A stretch of DNA of 64,000 nucleotides from Amycolatopsis coloradensis (GCF_037997115.1 NZ_CP150484.1:7288610-7352609), one strand, 5' to 3'; numbered from the stretch's first letter, positions 16,604 through 25,460 are shown. The notes: a model not told the origin generated them from the sequence alone. A program made the numbers and translations.

Positions 16604-16741
16604 TTCCTTTCCGGCGATCCGGTGACCAAAGTCCCCGAATATCCCCACCACTCGCACGATGACTGGTTGCTCGATCACAAACCATTGCCACGCAAGGGAA
16701 ATACTGACATCGCCGAGTGAAGCGCCGTACCCGATTGCACT

Positions 16742-17890
16742 ATGGCGCCACCCCGCGGACAGGAGAACACTCTTTCGTCGGGACTCCCGCACTTCGTCAA
16801 CGCCGACAACCAGAAAAGTGTGGCCGACATGATCGAGAACAATATGATCCCGGACGATTTCCTCTCCCTCGCGAGCGTGCAGGCGGCCGAGGAGGAGGCG
16901 TTGCTGAACCGGCAGAACGTGGTGGGTGTCGCACTCGGTACCAAATGGTCCGGGGGCAGGGACACCGGCGAAAAGGCGATCACCGTCCTGGTCGACACGA
17001 AACTGCCGCACGAGATGCTGCGCGACGACGACCTCGTCCCGGCGACGCTGGCGGGCGTGCCCACCGACGTCCAGGAGGTCGGAGTGCTGCAGGCGGGCCG
17101 CAGTATCGCGCCACCGAAGGCGAACGGCTCGTCCACCGTGCTCGACGACGTACCGGCGCCGGCACTGAGCCGCCCCGACGAACTCGCCCGTGAGCAGGTC
17201 GGTCCGTTCACCCTCGCCAAGAAGTTCCGTCCGGCGTTCGGCGGGCTGAGCGTCGGCCACTTCAAGATCACCGCCGGCACCTACGGCACCGCGGTCTACG
17301 ACGCGTCGGCACTGCCGGGCAAACCGCCGAGATATTACATCCTGAGCAACAACCACGTGCTGGCGAACTCCAACGCCGCCGCCATCGGCGACCCGATCCT
17401 GCAGCCCGGCCCGTTCGACGGCGGCGTCGTCCCCACCGACGTCATCGCCAGGCTGAGCCGGTTCGTGCCGATCAAGTTCATCCAGCCGGGGCAGCCGGTG
17501 CCGTTGAACTTCGTCGACGCCGCGATCGCCGAAGGCCAGTTCCACGACCTCGACCGGCGGATCTTCTGGGTCGGCGAGCTCAAGGGCACCAACGTGGCGC
17601 CCGCGGTCGGCACGCTCGTGCAGAAGACCGGCCGGACCACGAACTGGACGACCGGGCGGATCACGAACATCAACGCCACCGTCGACGTGAACTACGGCGG
17701 AGGCAGGGTGGCCCGGTTCGCGCAGCAGCTGCTGACCACCGACATGTCGGCCGGTGGCGACTCGGGCAGCCTCGTGGCGGACCTGAGCGAGAACGCCGTC
17801 GGCCTGCTGTTCGCCGGCTCGCCGGTGGTCACCGTGATCAACCGGATCTCGCTGGTCGAAGCGTCGCTCGGGATCCGGGTGCACCCGTAG
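16742..17890 (+). CDS. Trypsin-like serine protease with an N-terminal Nal1-like module
   Basis: 382 residues. The catalytic triad is visible: His205 in ILSNNHVLA, Asp259 in LNFVDAAIAE and Ser341 in AGGDSGSLVAD. Residues 58-114 form a separate module (NVVGVALGTKWSGG, ITVLVDTKLP, LAGVPTDVQEVG) found ahead of this protease type. There is no signal peptide, so it is cytosolic or non-classically exported. The next gene, starting in the stop codon of this one (TAGTG), encodes a free-standing copy of the N-terminal module. Substrate unknown. The ATG at 16742 is the first good start; no strong ribosome site precedes it. Confidence 0.8.
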   Translation: MAPPRGQENTLSSGLPHFVNADNQKSVADMIENNMIPDDFLSLASVQAAEEEALLNRQNVVGVALGTKWSGGRDTGEKAITVLVDTKLPHEMLRDDDLVPATLAGVPTDVQEVGVLQAGRSIAPPKANGSSTVLDDVPAPALSRPDELAREQVGPFTLAKKFRPAFGGLSVGHFKITAGTYGTAVYDASALPGKPPRYYILSNNHVLANSNAAAIGDPILQPGPFDGGVVPTDVIARLSRFVPIKFIQPGQPVPLNFVDAAIAEGQFHDLDRRIFWVGELKGTNVAPAVGTLVQKTGRTTNWTTGRITNINATVDVNYGGGRVARFAQQLLTTDMSAGGDSGSLVADLSENAVGLLFAGSPVVTVINRISLVEASLGIRVHP

Positions 17891-18117
17891 TGGCCGACGA
17901 AGTCTCCGACGTCGATGCCGCGCTCGTGGCGGCGTCCCGGTGGCTCGACGACGTCCCCGGAGTGGTCGGCGTCGGGCAGGGCGAGGCCGAGGGGGCACCC
18001 ACGATCGACGTGTGGATGACCCCCGGTCACGACCCCGGGCAGCTGCCTTCTCAGCTGCTCGGGGTGCCCGTCCGGGTCCGGGATTCGGGTGGTCCGGTGG
18101 AGGCTCAGCCGGACTGA
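17890..18117 (+). CDS. Small protein resembling the N-terminal module of the upstream protease
   Basis: 75 residues. VPGVVGVGQGEAEGAPTIDV followed by LPSQLLGVPVRVRDSG parallels the protease segment VVGVALGT ... AGVPTDVQEVG in order and spacing. The GTG start at 17890 shares its first base with the protease stop, so translation is coupled. A stand-alone copy of a protease pro-region could act as a chaperone or inhibitor; that is inference. Its last 13 bases overlap the convergent GH2 gene. Confidence 0.7.
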   Translation: MADEVSDVDAALVAASRWLDDVPGVVGVGQGEAEGAPTIDVWMTPGHDPGQLPSQLLGVPVRVRDSGGPVEAQPD

Positions 18118-19871
18118 CCCGCCTCGATGACCGCGCGATTACGGGTGGCGACGGTCGGCGCGTCCGCCTTCACCACCCGCCGGTCGTAGGTGAGCAGGCC
18201 GTTGACCTCGTTCTCGACGTCGGTGGTCTGGGTGTAGATCGCGCCGGAAAGACCGGTTCCGGCGATGATCCGTTCGAGATGCTCGCTGACCTCGGCATAG
18301 CGCTTCGTCAGCTGTGCCGAGGTCAGCGTCATCTCGTAGGCCTGCGGCTCCCCGGGCCAGCGATGCTCGTCGAGGACCAGGCCGAGGCCGCCGTACTCGC
18401 CGTCGACGATCACCCTGTGGTCCTTCACCGAGGGCTTTCCCGGCCCGACGTAGGTGTGGTCGTCGTAGATGTCGCCCGCGCCGGTGTCCGGCCGCGAGAA
18501 GCAGCAGTTCACTCCGCTGTTCGCGACGACGAGCCTGGTCGGGTCGAGGTCCTTCACCAGGTTCGCGATCCGCGCGGTGTCGAATTCGCCCCAGCCCTCG
18601 TTGAACGGCACCCAGCCGACGATCGAGGTCACCCCGCGCAACTGCTCGACCATCTCGGTCAATTCCTCTTCGAACCGCGCCTTCGCCTCCGGCACCGGAT
18701 CGGGCGCCGTCCCGGGCGGGCCGTCGAACGAGACGGTGAGCGACGGCATGTCCTGCCAGACGAGTAGGCCCAGCCGATCCGTCCAGTGGTACCAGCGCTC
18801 CGGCTCGACCTTGACGTGTTTGCGGACGAAGTTGAAGCCGAGTTCCTTGGTCTTCTCCAGGTCGAACCGCAACGCCTCGTCGGTGGGGGCGGTGTGGATC
18901 CCGTCCGGCCAGTAACCCTGGTCGAGCGGGCCGTGGAGGAAGGTGATCCGGCCGTTGAGCGCGATCCGCGGCCTGCCCTGGGCGTCGGAGACCGTCCCGA
19001 TCGTGCGGAGCCCGGTGTAGGACTCGACGACGTCGAGCGGGTTGCCGCTCTCGTCGAGCAAACGGACCTGAAGGTCGTAGAGATACGGATCATCGGGCGT
19101 CCAGAGGCGCGGCGAAGGCACCTCCGCACGCAACCGGCGTCCCACGTCCTCCGCGGCACGTGCCACTTCGGGGCCATCGGGCTCGCTCACGATCAGCTCC
19201 ACCCGGGCGCCGCCTGTGACCTTGGGCACAACCGTCACCCCTTCGAGGTCTGACGTCACCTGGAGATCCCCGACGCGCTCGGACGGCACCGGCTCCAGCC
19301 AGACGGTCTGCCAGATACCCGACGCGGCGGTGTAGAAGATCCCTTTCGGGTCGTTCCGCTGCTTGCCGACGGGGTGTGTCGAAGCGTCGGTGCGGTCCGT
19401 GGCCCGGACGGTCAGTTCCTGCGATCCCGACGGGCGCAGCACGCCGGTGATGTCCGCGCTGAAGGCCGTGTACCCGCCCTCGTGGACGGCCACCTCCTGG
19501 TTGTTGACCCAGACCGTCGCGGACTGGTCGACGGCGCCGAAGTGGAGCAGCACGCGCTGACCGTCCCAGCCGGACGGGACCTCGAAAACCTTGCGGTACC
19601 AGAGGGTTTCGTCCCGCCGTCCGATACCGGAGAGCGCCGACTCCGGCGGGAACGGCACCAGGATCCGCTCGCCGTACCCGTTCCGGCCGGGCGAGCCGCT
19701 GCCCGCGTACTCCCAGACGCCGTTGAGGTTCAGCCAGCGTTCGCGGACCAGCCGCGGACGCGGGTACTCCGGCAGCGCGTTGCCGGGCCCGACCTGCGCG
19801 GACCACGGCGTCGAGAGCACCGATTCGACGGTTTCGAAGGCCGGTCCGGCCGCGTTCACCGAGGACGTCAT
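18105..19871 (-). CDS. GH2 family beta-glycosidase
   Basis: 588 residues: sugar-binding jelly-roll (YGERILVPFPPESALSGIG, DETLWYRKVFEVP), an Ig-like domain, then a TIM barrel. The acid/base glutamate is in WVPFNEGWGEFD and the nucleophile in VIVDGEYGGLG; FNFVRKHVKVEPERWYHWTD is the GH2 signature region. No signal peptide is seen, so the enzyme acts inside the cell on imported sugars. Beta-galactosidase, glucuronidase and mannosidase cannot be told apart from sequence alone. It is shorter than LacZ and lacks the last LacZ domain. ATG 19871 was chosen over a TTG one codon upstream. Confidence 0.9.
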   Translation of the reverse strand: MTSSVNAAGPAFETVESVLSTPWSAQVGPGNALPEYPRPRLVRERWLNLNGVWEYAGSGSPGRNGYGERILVPFPPESALSGIGRRDETLWYRKVFEVPSGWDGQRVLLHFGAVDQSATVWVNNQEVAVHEGGYTAFSADITGVLRPSGSQELTVRATDRTDASTHPVGKQRNDPKGIFYTAASGIWQTVWLEPVPSERVGDLQVTSDLEGVTVVPKVTGGARVELIVSEPDGPEVARAAEDVGRRLRAEVPSPRLWTPDDPYLYDLQVRLLDESGNPLDVVESYTGLRTIGTVSDAQGRPRIALNGRITFLHGPLDQGYWPDGIHTAPTDEALRFDLEKTKELGFNFVRKHVKVEPERWYHWTDRLGLLVWQDMPSLTVSFDGPPGTAPDPVPEAKARFEEELTEMVEQLRGVTSIVGWVPFNEGWGEFDTARIANLVKDLDPTRLVVANSGVNCCFSRPDTGAGDIYDDHTYVGPGKPSVKDHRVIVDGEYGGLGLVLDEHRWPGEPQAYEMTLTSAQLTKRYAEVSEHLERIIAGTGLSGAIYTQTTDVENEVNGLLTYDRRVVKADAPTVATRNRAVIEAGQSG

Positions 19872-19979
19872 CAACCCGATGGTGGCAAAGATCGTCGCTC
19901 CTGTCGCCCTCGATCGGGTTCACCGGCAGGGGTGATCGCCCCGTCCCGGTGACGACCGACTCACGAGTAACCTCCACCC

Positions 19980-21233
19980 ATGCGCGTGCTGATGTTGTCG
20001 TGGGAGTACCCACCCGTGGTCGTCGGCGGACTCGCACGGCACGTCCACGCCCTGGCCCGGCATCTCGCCCGGCAGGGGCACGACGTGGTCGTCCTGTGCC
20101 GTCACACGGCGGGCACCGACGCCGAGACCCACCCCAGGACCGATCGCGTGGTCGAGGGCGTCCGGATCATCCGGGTCGCCGAAGACCCGATGCACGTGAC
20201 CTTCGAACGGGACCTCGTCGCGTGGACGCTGGCCATGGGGCACGCGATGGTCCGCGCCGCCACCGACCTGCTGCGCACCTGGCAGCCGGACGTGGTGCAC
20301 GCGCACGACTGGCTGGTCACCCATCCCGCGATCGCGATCGCGGAGGCCGCGCGGGTGCCGCTGGTCGGCACGATCCACGCCACCGAGGCCGGGCGGCACT
20401 CCGGCTGGCTCTCGCATCCGCTGAACCAGCAGGTTCACTCGGTCGAATGGTGGCTCGCGAACCGCTCGGACGCGCTGATCACCTGTTCGCAGGCCATGCG
20501 CCGCGAGGTGGCGCATCTGTTCGAGGTCGACGGTGACGCGGTCACCGTGATCCACAACGGCATCGAGGAACGCACCTGGCAGGTGCCCGCGGAGGAGGTC
20601 GCGCACGCGCGCGAGGTCTACAGCCCCTCCGGCGCGCCCCTGCTGCTCTACTTCGGACGGTTGGAATGGGAGAAGGGCGTGCAGGACCTGCTCGCCGCGC
20701 TCCCCCGGATCCGCCGCGCCAAACCGGGGACGCGGCTGGTGGTCGCCGGCAAGGGACGGCATCTGGAGGAACTGGTCGACCAGGCCCGCAAGCTGCGCGT
20801 CCGCCGCGCGGTGGACTTCGTCGGGCACCTGTCCGACCGCGAACTGCGCGCCGTACTGGCCGCGGCCGACGCCGTCGTGCTGCCCAGCCGCTACGAGCCG
20901 TTCGGGATCGTCGCCCTGGAGGCGGCCGCCGCGAAGGCGCCCCTGGTCGCTTCGACCGCGGGCGGGCTCGGCGAGGTCGTCGTCGACGGCGAGACCGGCC
21001 TGGCGTTCAGCCCCGGCGACGTCGACGCCCTCGGGGACGCCGTCGAGGCGGTGCTGGACGACGAGGTCGCGGCCGCCCGCCGCGCGCTGACCGCGCAGTC
21101 GCGCCTGGCCGCGGACTTCGACTGGGGGCGGATCGCCGAAGCGACCGTCGCGGTCTACCGGCGGGCTCGCGCCGGGGAGCCGGTGGAACTGGGGCGGCCG
21201 AAGATCGCGACCGGTAACGCCTTCGAGCCCTGA
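19980..21233 (+). CDS. GT4 alpha-glucosyltransferase, Rv3032-like
   Basis: 417 residues, two Rossmann domains. The start MLSWEYPPVVVGGLARHVH is the ADP/UDP-glucose-dependent glucan synthase motif; VVHAHDWLVTHPA follows. The C-terminal half has LLYFGRLEWEKGVQDLL and the donor-binding EX7E region in LPSRYEPFGIVALEAAA. In mycobacteria Rv3032 extends the alpha-1,4-glucan of methylglucose lipopolysaccharide and contributes to capsular glucan. It works with the GH57 enzyme and methyltransferase at 13.7-16 kb, from which it is separated here by four unrelated genes. Cytosolic. Confidence 0.92.
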   Translation: MRVLMLSWEYPPVVVGGLARHVHALARHLARQGHDVVVLCRHTAGTDAETHPRTDRVVEGVRIIRVAEDPMHVTFERDLVAWTLAMGHAMVRAATDLLRTWQPDVVHAHDWLVTHPAIAIAEAARVPLVGTIHATEAGRHSGWLSHPLNQQVHSVEWWLANRSDALITCSQAMRREVAHLFEVDGDAVTVIHNGIEERTWQVPAEEVAHAREVYSPSGAPLLLYFGRLEWEKGVQDLLAALPRIRRAKPGTRLVVAGKGRHLEELVDQARKLRVRRAVDFVGHLSDRELRAVLAAADAVVLPSRYEPFGIVALEAAAAKAPLVASTAGGLGEVVVDGETGLAFSPGDVDALGDAVEAVLDDEVAAARRALTAQSRLAADFDWGRIAEATVAVYRRARAGEPVELGRPKIATGNAFEP

Positions 21234-21309
21234 TCGCTCGACGCATTCAGAGGACCAATCGCGGAGGCGCGTGTGGGTCGTGCCGTCCTGATGCCCTTCG
21301 CGCCGCTCG

Positions 21310-21337
21310 AAGTACGTGAAGGACCCTTCATGTACTT
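21310..21337. repeat. Palindromic element C (13-2-13)
   Basis: Arms 21310-21322 and 21325-21337 pair at 12 of 13 positions; the core GTGAAGGACCCTTCAT resembles elements A, B and D. It lies 76 bp past the glucosyltransferase stop, before a convergent small gene. The rest of 21234-21497 holds no gene that I can see. Confidence 0.7.
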
Positions 21338-21497
21338 GGGAAAGGTGTGAAGGGCGAGTTACTTCGGCCGAGCAGCCGCTTTGCGGCGGTGGCGCGGGGC
21401 GAAGGGGAATCCGGGACGTCGGGGGACCCGGATCCCCTTCACGAGCGTCGCGGGTCGCGAGGGGCGCGACCCCCGGGGCTGCTCTAGGTGACGAAGA

Positions 21498-21629
21498 TCA
21501 GAAGTGGCAGGGCCGAACACAGTCCGGCTGCACCGAGACCCCGGCCGAAGCGGACACCGCCGGGGCGGCGAGGGCGACGGCGAGGACGGCGAAGGTCGCG
21601 GCCAAGAGGGTCCTCAACTGCTTCTTCAT
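21498..21629 (-). CDS. 43-residue secreted peptide with two cysteines
   Basis: Starts MKKQLRTLLAATFAVLAVAL, a classical Sec signal with a KK head and a hydrophobic core, then AAPAVSASAG. Cleavage after Ala27 or Ala29 leaves a mature peptide of 14-16 residues containing Cys37 and Cys41 (PDCVRPCHF at the end). GAGGAG lies 5 bases before the ATG, the best ribosome site in its neighbourhood, which argues that it is translated. The two cysteines could form a small disulfide loop. Function unknown. It stands alone between element C and a methyltransferase remnant. Confidence 0.7.
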   Translation of the reverse strand: MKKQLRTLLAATFAVLAVALAAPAVSASAGVSVQPDCVRPCHF

Positions 21630-21748
21630 GGTGGCTCCTCGGGGAAACGGGCGGAATTCTCACCCGGCGCCGAGCATCCGCGCGACCCGCCGCCGAAACA
21701 ACGGGGGAATCACTACGTATCCCTACCTATTCGCGGTCCGTGACCGGT

Positions 21749-21976
21749 TCATCCCTTTCTGCCGGTCAGCATCCGTACCTGGACCGGCTCCACGAACGGC
21801 GCGTACGGGGAAATGGCAGCGCTCAGCTGACCGGTGCCGCAGCCGAGGTCCAGTGCCGTGTCCTCGGTGGACAGCCCGAATTCCGCCACCAGCTTGTCGA
21901 AGACTTCGACGGGGTAGCCGCGGCGGTAGCGCTGATGGAACTCGGCGACCTCGCCGCTGAACTTCAGGATCGTCAT
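21749..21976 (-). pseudogene. N-terminal remnant of a SAM-dependent methyltransferase
   Basis: 75 residues: MTILKFSGEVAEFHQRYRRG, FDKLVAEFGLS, then motif I ALDLGCGTGQLSAAIS. The frame then runs into YAPFVEPVQVRMLTGRKG and stops, where an intact protein would go on to the second strand and about 150 more residues. No continuation is found in any frame downstream, so this is a truncated copy. Confidence 0.75.
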
Positions 21977-22040
21977 CCCGCGATCGCGACCTGCCCGAGG
22001 ATCCCTCGCCGCCGCTTTCGCGCACGGCGGAAAGCCGCGA

Positions 22041-22077
22041 AGGCCCCGTCCACGGTGGTGTGGTGAGGACGGGGCCT
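22041..22077. terminator. Hairpin between the methyltransferase remnant and aceB
   Basis: Perfect 11-base arms AGGCCCCGTCC and GGACGGGGCCT with a 15-base loop. It lies 162 bp past the aceB stop, behind a closer hairpin, and has no T-run on either side. Confidence 0.5.
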
Positions 22078-22130
22078 CCGCGACGGGCGCACGCCCGAAA
22101 GGCGCTACCGGAGGGGCGCGCGCGTGAAGC

Positions 22131-22165
22131 GGGTCCGGTGGCGGGGAGCCGCCGCCACCGGACCC
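22131..22165 (-). terminator. Terminator hairpin downstream of aceB
   Basis: Perfect 14-base arms GGGTCCGGTGGCGG and CCGCCACCGGACCC around a 7-base loop, 74 bp beyond the malate synthase stop. GC-rich, without a T-tail, as is common in actinobacteria. Confidence 0.65.
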
Positions 22166-22238
22166 GTTGGGCCACACCGTCCCAAACCGGTGTGGAACCC
22201 GGCCGCCCCGCGTCAGGTAGAGGCGGCCGGAGCCTGCG

Positions 22239-23843
22239 TCACCGCGCGGTCAGGTATCGCGCGTACGCGCCGGTGGTGAGGAAGCTCGGCAGCTTCTCGC
22301 CCAGCGCGGTCTCGGTGAAGATCTCGTAGGCGTCGCCGAGCCGGTTGCCCTCGCCCAGCTCGGCCCGCACCGACGCCAGCTCCTCGTCCAAATAGGACAC
22401 GGCCAGCTCGCGGGTGAGCGCGGTGCCGTCTTCGAGCTTCGTGCCGTTGCGGATCCACTGCCACACCTGGCAGCGGGCGATCTCGGCGGTGGCGGCGTCC
22501 TCCATCAGGTTGTGGATCGCCGCCGCGCCCGTACCGCGCAGCCACGCGTCGATGTAGCGCAGCGCGACGTTGATGTTGGCGCGGACACCGGCTTCGGTGA
22601 CCTCGCCGCCCGCGCTGGCGACGTCGAGCAGGTCCTCGGCGGTGACGACGACGTCCTCACGGAGCTTGCCGAGCTGGTTGGGCCAGCCGCCGAGCACCTC
22701 GTCGAACACCTCGCGGCAGACCGGGACGAGACCGGGGTGCGCGACCCACGAGCCGTCGAAACCGTCGTTCGCCTCGCGTTCCTTGTCCTGACGGACCTTC
22801 TCGAGCGCGGTCGCGTTGATCTCCGGGTCCTTGCTCGGGATGAACGCGGCCATGCCGCCGATGGCGTGCGCCCCGCGCTTGTGGCAGGTGCGCACCAGCA
22901 GTTCGGTGTAGGCCCGCATGAACGGGACGGTCATCGTCACCTGCGCGCGGTCAGGCAGCACGAAGTCCGCGCCGTGCGAGGAGAAGTTCTTGATGACGCT
23001 GAAGATGTAGTCCCAGCGGCCGGCGTTCAGCCCGGAGACGTGCTCGCGCAGTTCGTAGAGGATCTCCTCCATCTCGAACGCGGCGGTGATCGTCTCGATC
23101 AGCACGGTGGCCCGGACGGAGCCGCGTGGGATGCCGAGTTCCCGTTGCGCCAGCAGGAAGACGTCGTTCCACAGCCGCGCTTCGAGGTGGTTCTCGAGCT
23201 TCGGCAGGTAGAAGTACGGGCCGCTGCCGCGGGCCAGCAGCTGGCGCGCGTTGTGGAAGAAGTAGAGGCCGAAGTCGACCAGGCTCGCCGAGACCGGGCG
23301 GCCGTCGATGCGGATGTGCTTCTCCACCAGGTGCCAGCCGCGGGGGCGGGCGACGATCGTCGCGGGCTCTTCGCCGATCGTGTAGCGCTTGCCCGCCTCG
23401 GTGGTGAAGTCGATGTTGCGGCGGATCGCGTCGAACAGGTTGAGCTGGCCGTCGATCACGTTGTGCCAGGTCGGCGAGGTCGCGTCCTCGAAGTCGGCGA
23501 GCCAGACCTTCGCGCCGGAGTTCAGCGCGTTGACCGTCATCTTGCGGTCGGTCGGGCCGGTGATCTCGACGCGGCGGTCTTCGAGACCGGGCGCGGCCGG
23601 GGCGACCGACCAGCTGCTGTCGTCGCGGATGGCACGCGTCCCGGGCAGGAAGCCCAGCGGCTCCTCACCGGACTGGAGCTTCTCGCGGCGCAGACGGCGG
23701 GCGTCGAGCAGCTCGCGGCGGCGGCCGGCGAACGCGTTGTCGAGCTTGGCCACGAAGTCCAGTGCGGCCGGGGTGAGGATCTCGTCGAACCGGTCACCGG
23801 CAGGTCCGCAGACGTCGATCCGGTAGTTCAGCTTCTCAACCAT
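22239..23843 (-). CDS. aceB: Malate synthase A
   Basis: Second enzyme of the glyoxylate shunt: condenses glyoxylate with acetyl-CoA to malate. 534 residues, the length of the A isoform (the G isoform is about 720). Signatures are LADFEDATSPTWHNVIDGQ, RPRGWHLVEKHI with the catalytic arginine, VLIETITAAFEMEEILYEL, and GRWDYIFSVIKNF. The C-terminal catalytic aspartate is in HNLMEDAATAEI. ATG 23843 begins MVEKLNYRID. It lies 102 bp downstream of aceA with a strong hairpin between, so it may have its own promoter or be expressed by partial read-through. Confidence 0.97.
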   Translation of the reverse strand: MVEKLNYRIDVCGPAGDRFDEILTPAALDFVAKLDNAFAGRRRELLDARRLRREKLQSGEEPLGFLPGTRAIRDDSSWSVAPAAPGLEDRRVEITGPTDRKMTVNALNSGAKVWLADFEDATSPTWHNVIDGQLNLFDAIRRNIDFTTEAGKRYTIGEEPATIVARPRGWHLVEKHIRIDGRPVSASLVDFGLYFFHNARQLLARGSGPYFYLPKLENHLEARLWNDVFLLAQRELGIPRGSVRATVLIETITAAFEMEEILYELREHVSGLNAGRWDYIFSVIKNFSSHGADFVLPDRAQVTMTVPFMRAYTELLVRTCHKRGAHAIGGMAAFIPSKDPEINATALEKVRQDKEREANDGFDGSWVAHPGLVPVCREVFDEVLGGWPNQLGKLREDVVVTAEDLLDVASAGGEVTEAGVRANINVALRYIDAWLRGTGAAAIHNLMEDAATAEIARCQVWQWIRNGTKLEDGTALTRELAVSYLDEELASVRAELGEGNRLGDAYEIFTETALGEKLPSFLTTGAYARYLTAR

Positions 23844-23887
23844 GGTGTGCCTCCGCTGGGCTTCGCGAGAGATAGAGGGGGAAGGGC

Positions 23888-23925
23888 GGTGGCGGTCTCC
23901 CACTGGGAGACGGGAGACCGCCACC
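23888..23925 (-). terminator. Terminator/attenuator hairpin between aceA and aceB
   Basis: Perfect 14-base arms 23888-23901 and 23912-23925 around a 10-base loop, 21 bp after the aceA stop. Such a stem would lower aceB expression relative to aceA or stabilise the aceA message. Confidence 0.75.
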
Positions 23926-23945
23926 TGGCACCTACTTGCGAGGGA

Positions 23946-25232
23946 TCAGAACTGCTCGGCCTCGGTGGAACCGGCGAGCGCGGTGGTCGAGCTCTCCGGG
24001 TTCAGCGCGGTCGCGACGTTGTCGAACCAGCCGGTGCCGACCTCGCGCTGGTGCTTCGTGGCGGTGTAACCGCGGTCCTCCGAAGCGAACTCGCGCTCCT
24101 GCAGGTCGACGTAGGCGGTCATGCCCTCGCGGGCGTAACCGTGCGCCAGGTCGAACATCGAGTAGTTCAGGGCGTGGAAGCCCGCCAGGGTGATGAACTG
24201 GAACTTGTAGCCCATGTGGCCGAGCTCGCGCTGGAACTTCGCGATCGTCGCGTCGTCCAGGTGCTTCTTCCAGTTGAACGACGGCGAGCAGTTGTAGGCC
24301 AGCATCTGGTCCGGGTACTTGGCCTTGATCGCCTCGGCGAACTGGCGGGCGACCTCGAGGTCCGGCTTGGAGGTCTCCATCCACAGCAGGTCGGCGTACT
24401 CGGCGTAGGCGAGACCGCGGTCGATGCAGGGGTCGATGCCGTTGGTGACGTTGTAGAAGCCCTCGGCGGTGCGCTCGCCGGTGACGTACTTGCGGTCACG
24501 CTCGTCGACGTCGCTGGTGATCAGCGTGGCGGCCTGCGCGTCGGTGCGGGCGACGATCAGCGACGGCACGTTCAGCACGTCCGCGGCGAGGCGGGCGGCG
24601 TTCAGCGTGCGCTCGTGCTGCTTGGTCGGGATCAGCACCTTGCCGCCGAGGTGACCACACTTCTTTTCGGACGCGAGCTGGTCCTCCCAGTGCACACCCG
24701 CGGCACCGGCGGCGATCATGCCCTTCATCAGCTCGAAGGCGTTGAGCGGGCCGCCGAAGCCGGCCTCGGCGTCGGCGACGATCGGGGCGTACCAGTCGAT
24801 GTCGGTGTTGCCCTCGGCCCAGTTGATCTGGTCGGCGCGGCCCAGCGCGTTGTTGATGCGGCGGACGACGGCGGGCACCGAGTTGGCCGGGTAGAGGCTC
24901 TGGTCCGGGTAGGTCTGGCCGGAGAGGTTGGCGTCGGCGGCGACCTGCCAGCCCGACAGGTAGATGGCCTTCAGGCCGGCGCGGACCTGCTGCACCGCCT
25001 GGTTACCGGTCAGGGCGCCCAGCGAGTGGACGTAGTCCTCGTTGTGCAGGAGGTCCCACAGCTTCTCGGCGCCGCGGCGAGCGAGCGTGTGCTCCTCGAC
25101 CACGCTGCCGCGCAGCTTGACCACGTCAGCCGCGGAGTACGAACGCTTCACGCCCGCCCAGCGGGGGTCGGTCTCCCACTGCTTGGCCAGTTCGGCGGCC
25201 GCCTGCTCCAGCTGCTGCGCGTGCTGAGTCAT
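23946..25232 (-). CDS. aceA: Isocitrate lyase
   Basis: Splits isocitrate into glyoxylate and succinate. 428 residues, the size of prokaryotic ICL1. The catalytic cysteine is in SEKKCGHLGGKVLIP; the metal site is in APIVADAEAGFGG; NCSPSFNWKKHL completes the active site. ATG 25232 gives MTQHAQQLEQ; the frame upstream of it is part of the regulatory region. Divergent from a RamB-like regulator 228 bp away with several TTGCGAA-type sites in between, so carbon-source control by that regulator is likely. Works with aceB for growth on acetate or fatty acids. Confidence 0.97.
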   Translation of the reverse strand: MTQHAQQLEQAAAELAKQWETDPRWAGVKRSYSAADVVKLRGSVVEEHTLARRGAEKLWDLLHNEDYVHSLGALTGNQAVQQVRAGLKAIYLSGWQVAADANLSGQTYPDQSLYPANSVPAVVRRINNALGRADQINWAEGNTDIDWYAPIVADAEAGFGGPLNAFELMKGMIAAGAAGVHWEDQLASEKKCGHLGGKVLIPTKQHERTLNAARLAADVLNVPSLIVARTDAQAATLITSDVDERDRKYVTGERTAEGFYNVTNGIDPCIDRGLAYAEYADLLWMETSKPDLEVARQFAEAIKAKYPDQMLAYNCSPSFNWKKHLDDATIAKFQRELGHMGYKFQFITLAGFHALNYSMFDLAHGYAREGMTAYVDLQEREFASEDRGYTATKHQREVGTGWFDNVATALNPESSTTALAGSTEAEQF

Positions 25233-25247
25233 CGGATTCTCCCGGTG

Positions 25248-25262
25248 TTGCGAAGTTTGCGA
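25248..25262. promoter_or_regulatory. RamB-type operator near the aceA start
   Basis: Tandem TTGCGAA (25248-25254) and TTTGCGA (25256-25262), 16-30 bp upstream of the aceA ATG. Known RamB sites in corynebacteria have an AAAnTTTGC-like core. A site this close to the start would block transcription or initiation of aceA. Confidence 0.55.
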
Positions 25263-25354
25263 GTGATCGCCTTTCCTGATCCGACCCTGACATGACTGGG
25301 GAAAGCCGATCCAGGCCTCCAATTTGCCAATTTCTGCGAAGCTTCCGTAGCATC

Positions 25355-25384
25355 TTGCAAAGGTTGCGAATCGCAGATTCGCAA
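25355..25384. promoter_or_regulatory. RamB-type operator cluster with an 8-bp palindrome
   Basis: TTGCAAA (25355-25361), TTGCGAA (25364-25370) and TTCGCAA (25378-25384). The last two form TTGCGAAT / ATTCGCAA with a 5-base spacer. TTTGCC and CTGCGAA at 25323-25340 look like further half-sites. The cluster lies between the divergent aceA and ramB-like genes and may serve both. Confidence 0.6.
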
Positions 25385-25460
25385 GTCGGGGCAAAATCCA
25401 CGGGCTTGACCGTTCACTGAATCGTTCAGGCCCGGAAACCTTGCGGACAGAGAGGCCTCA

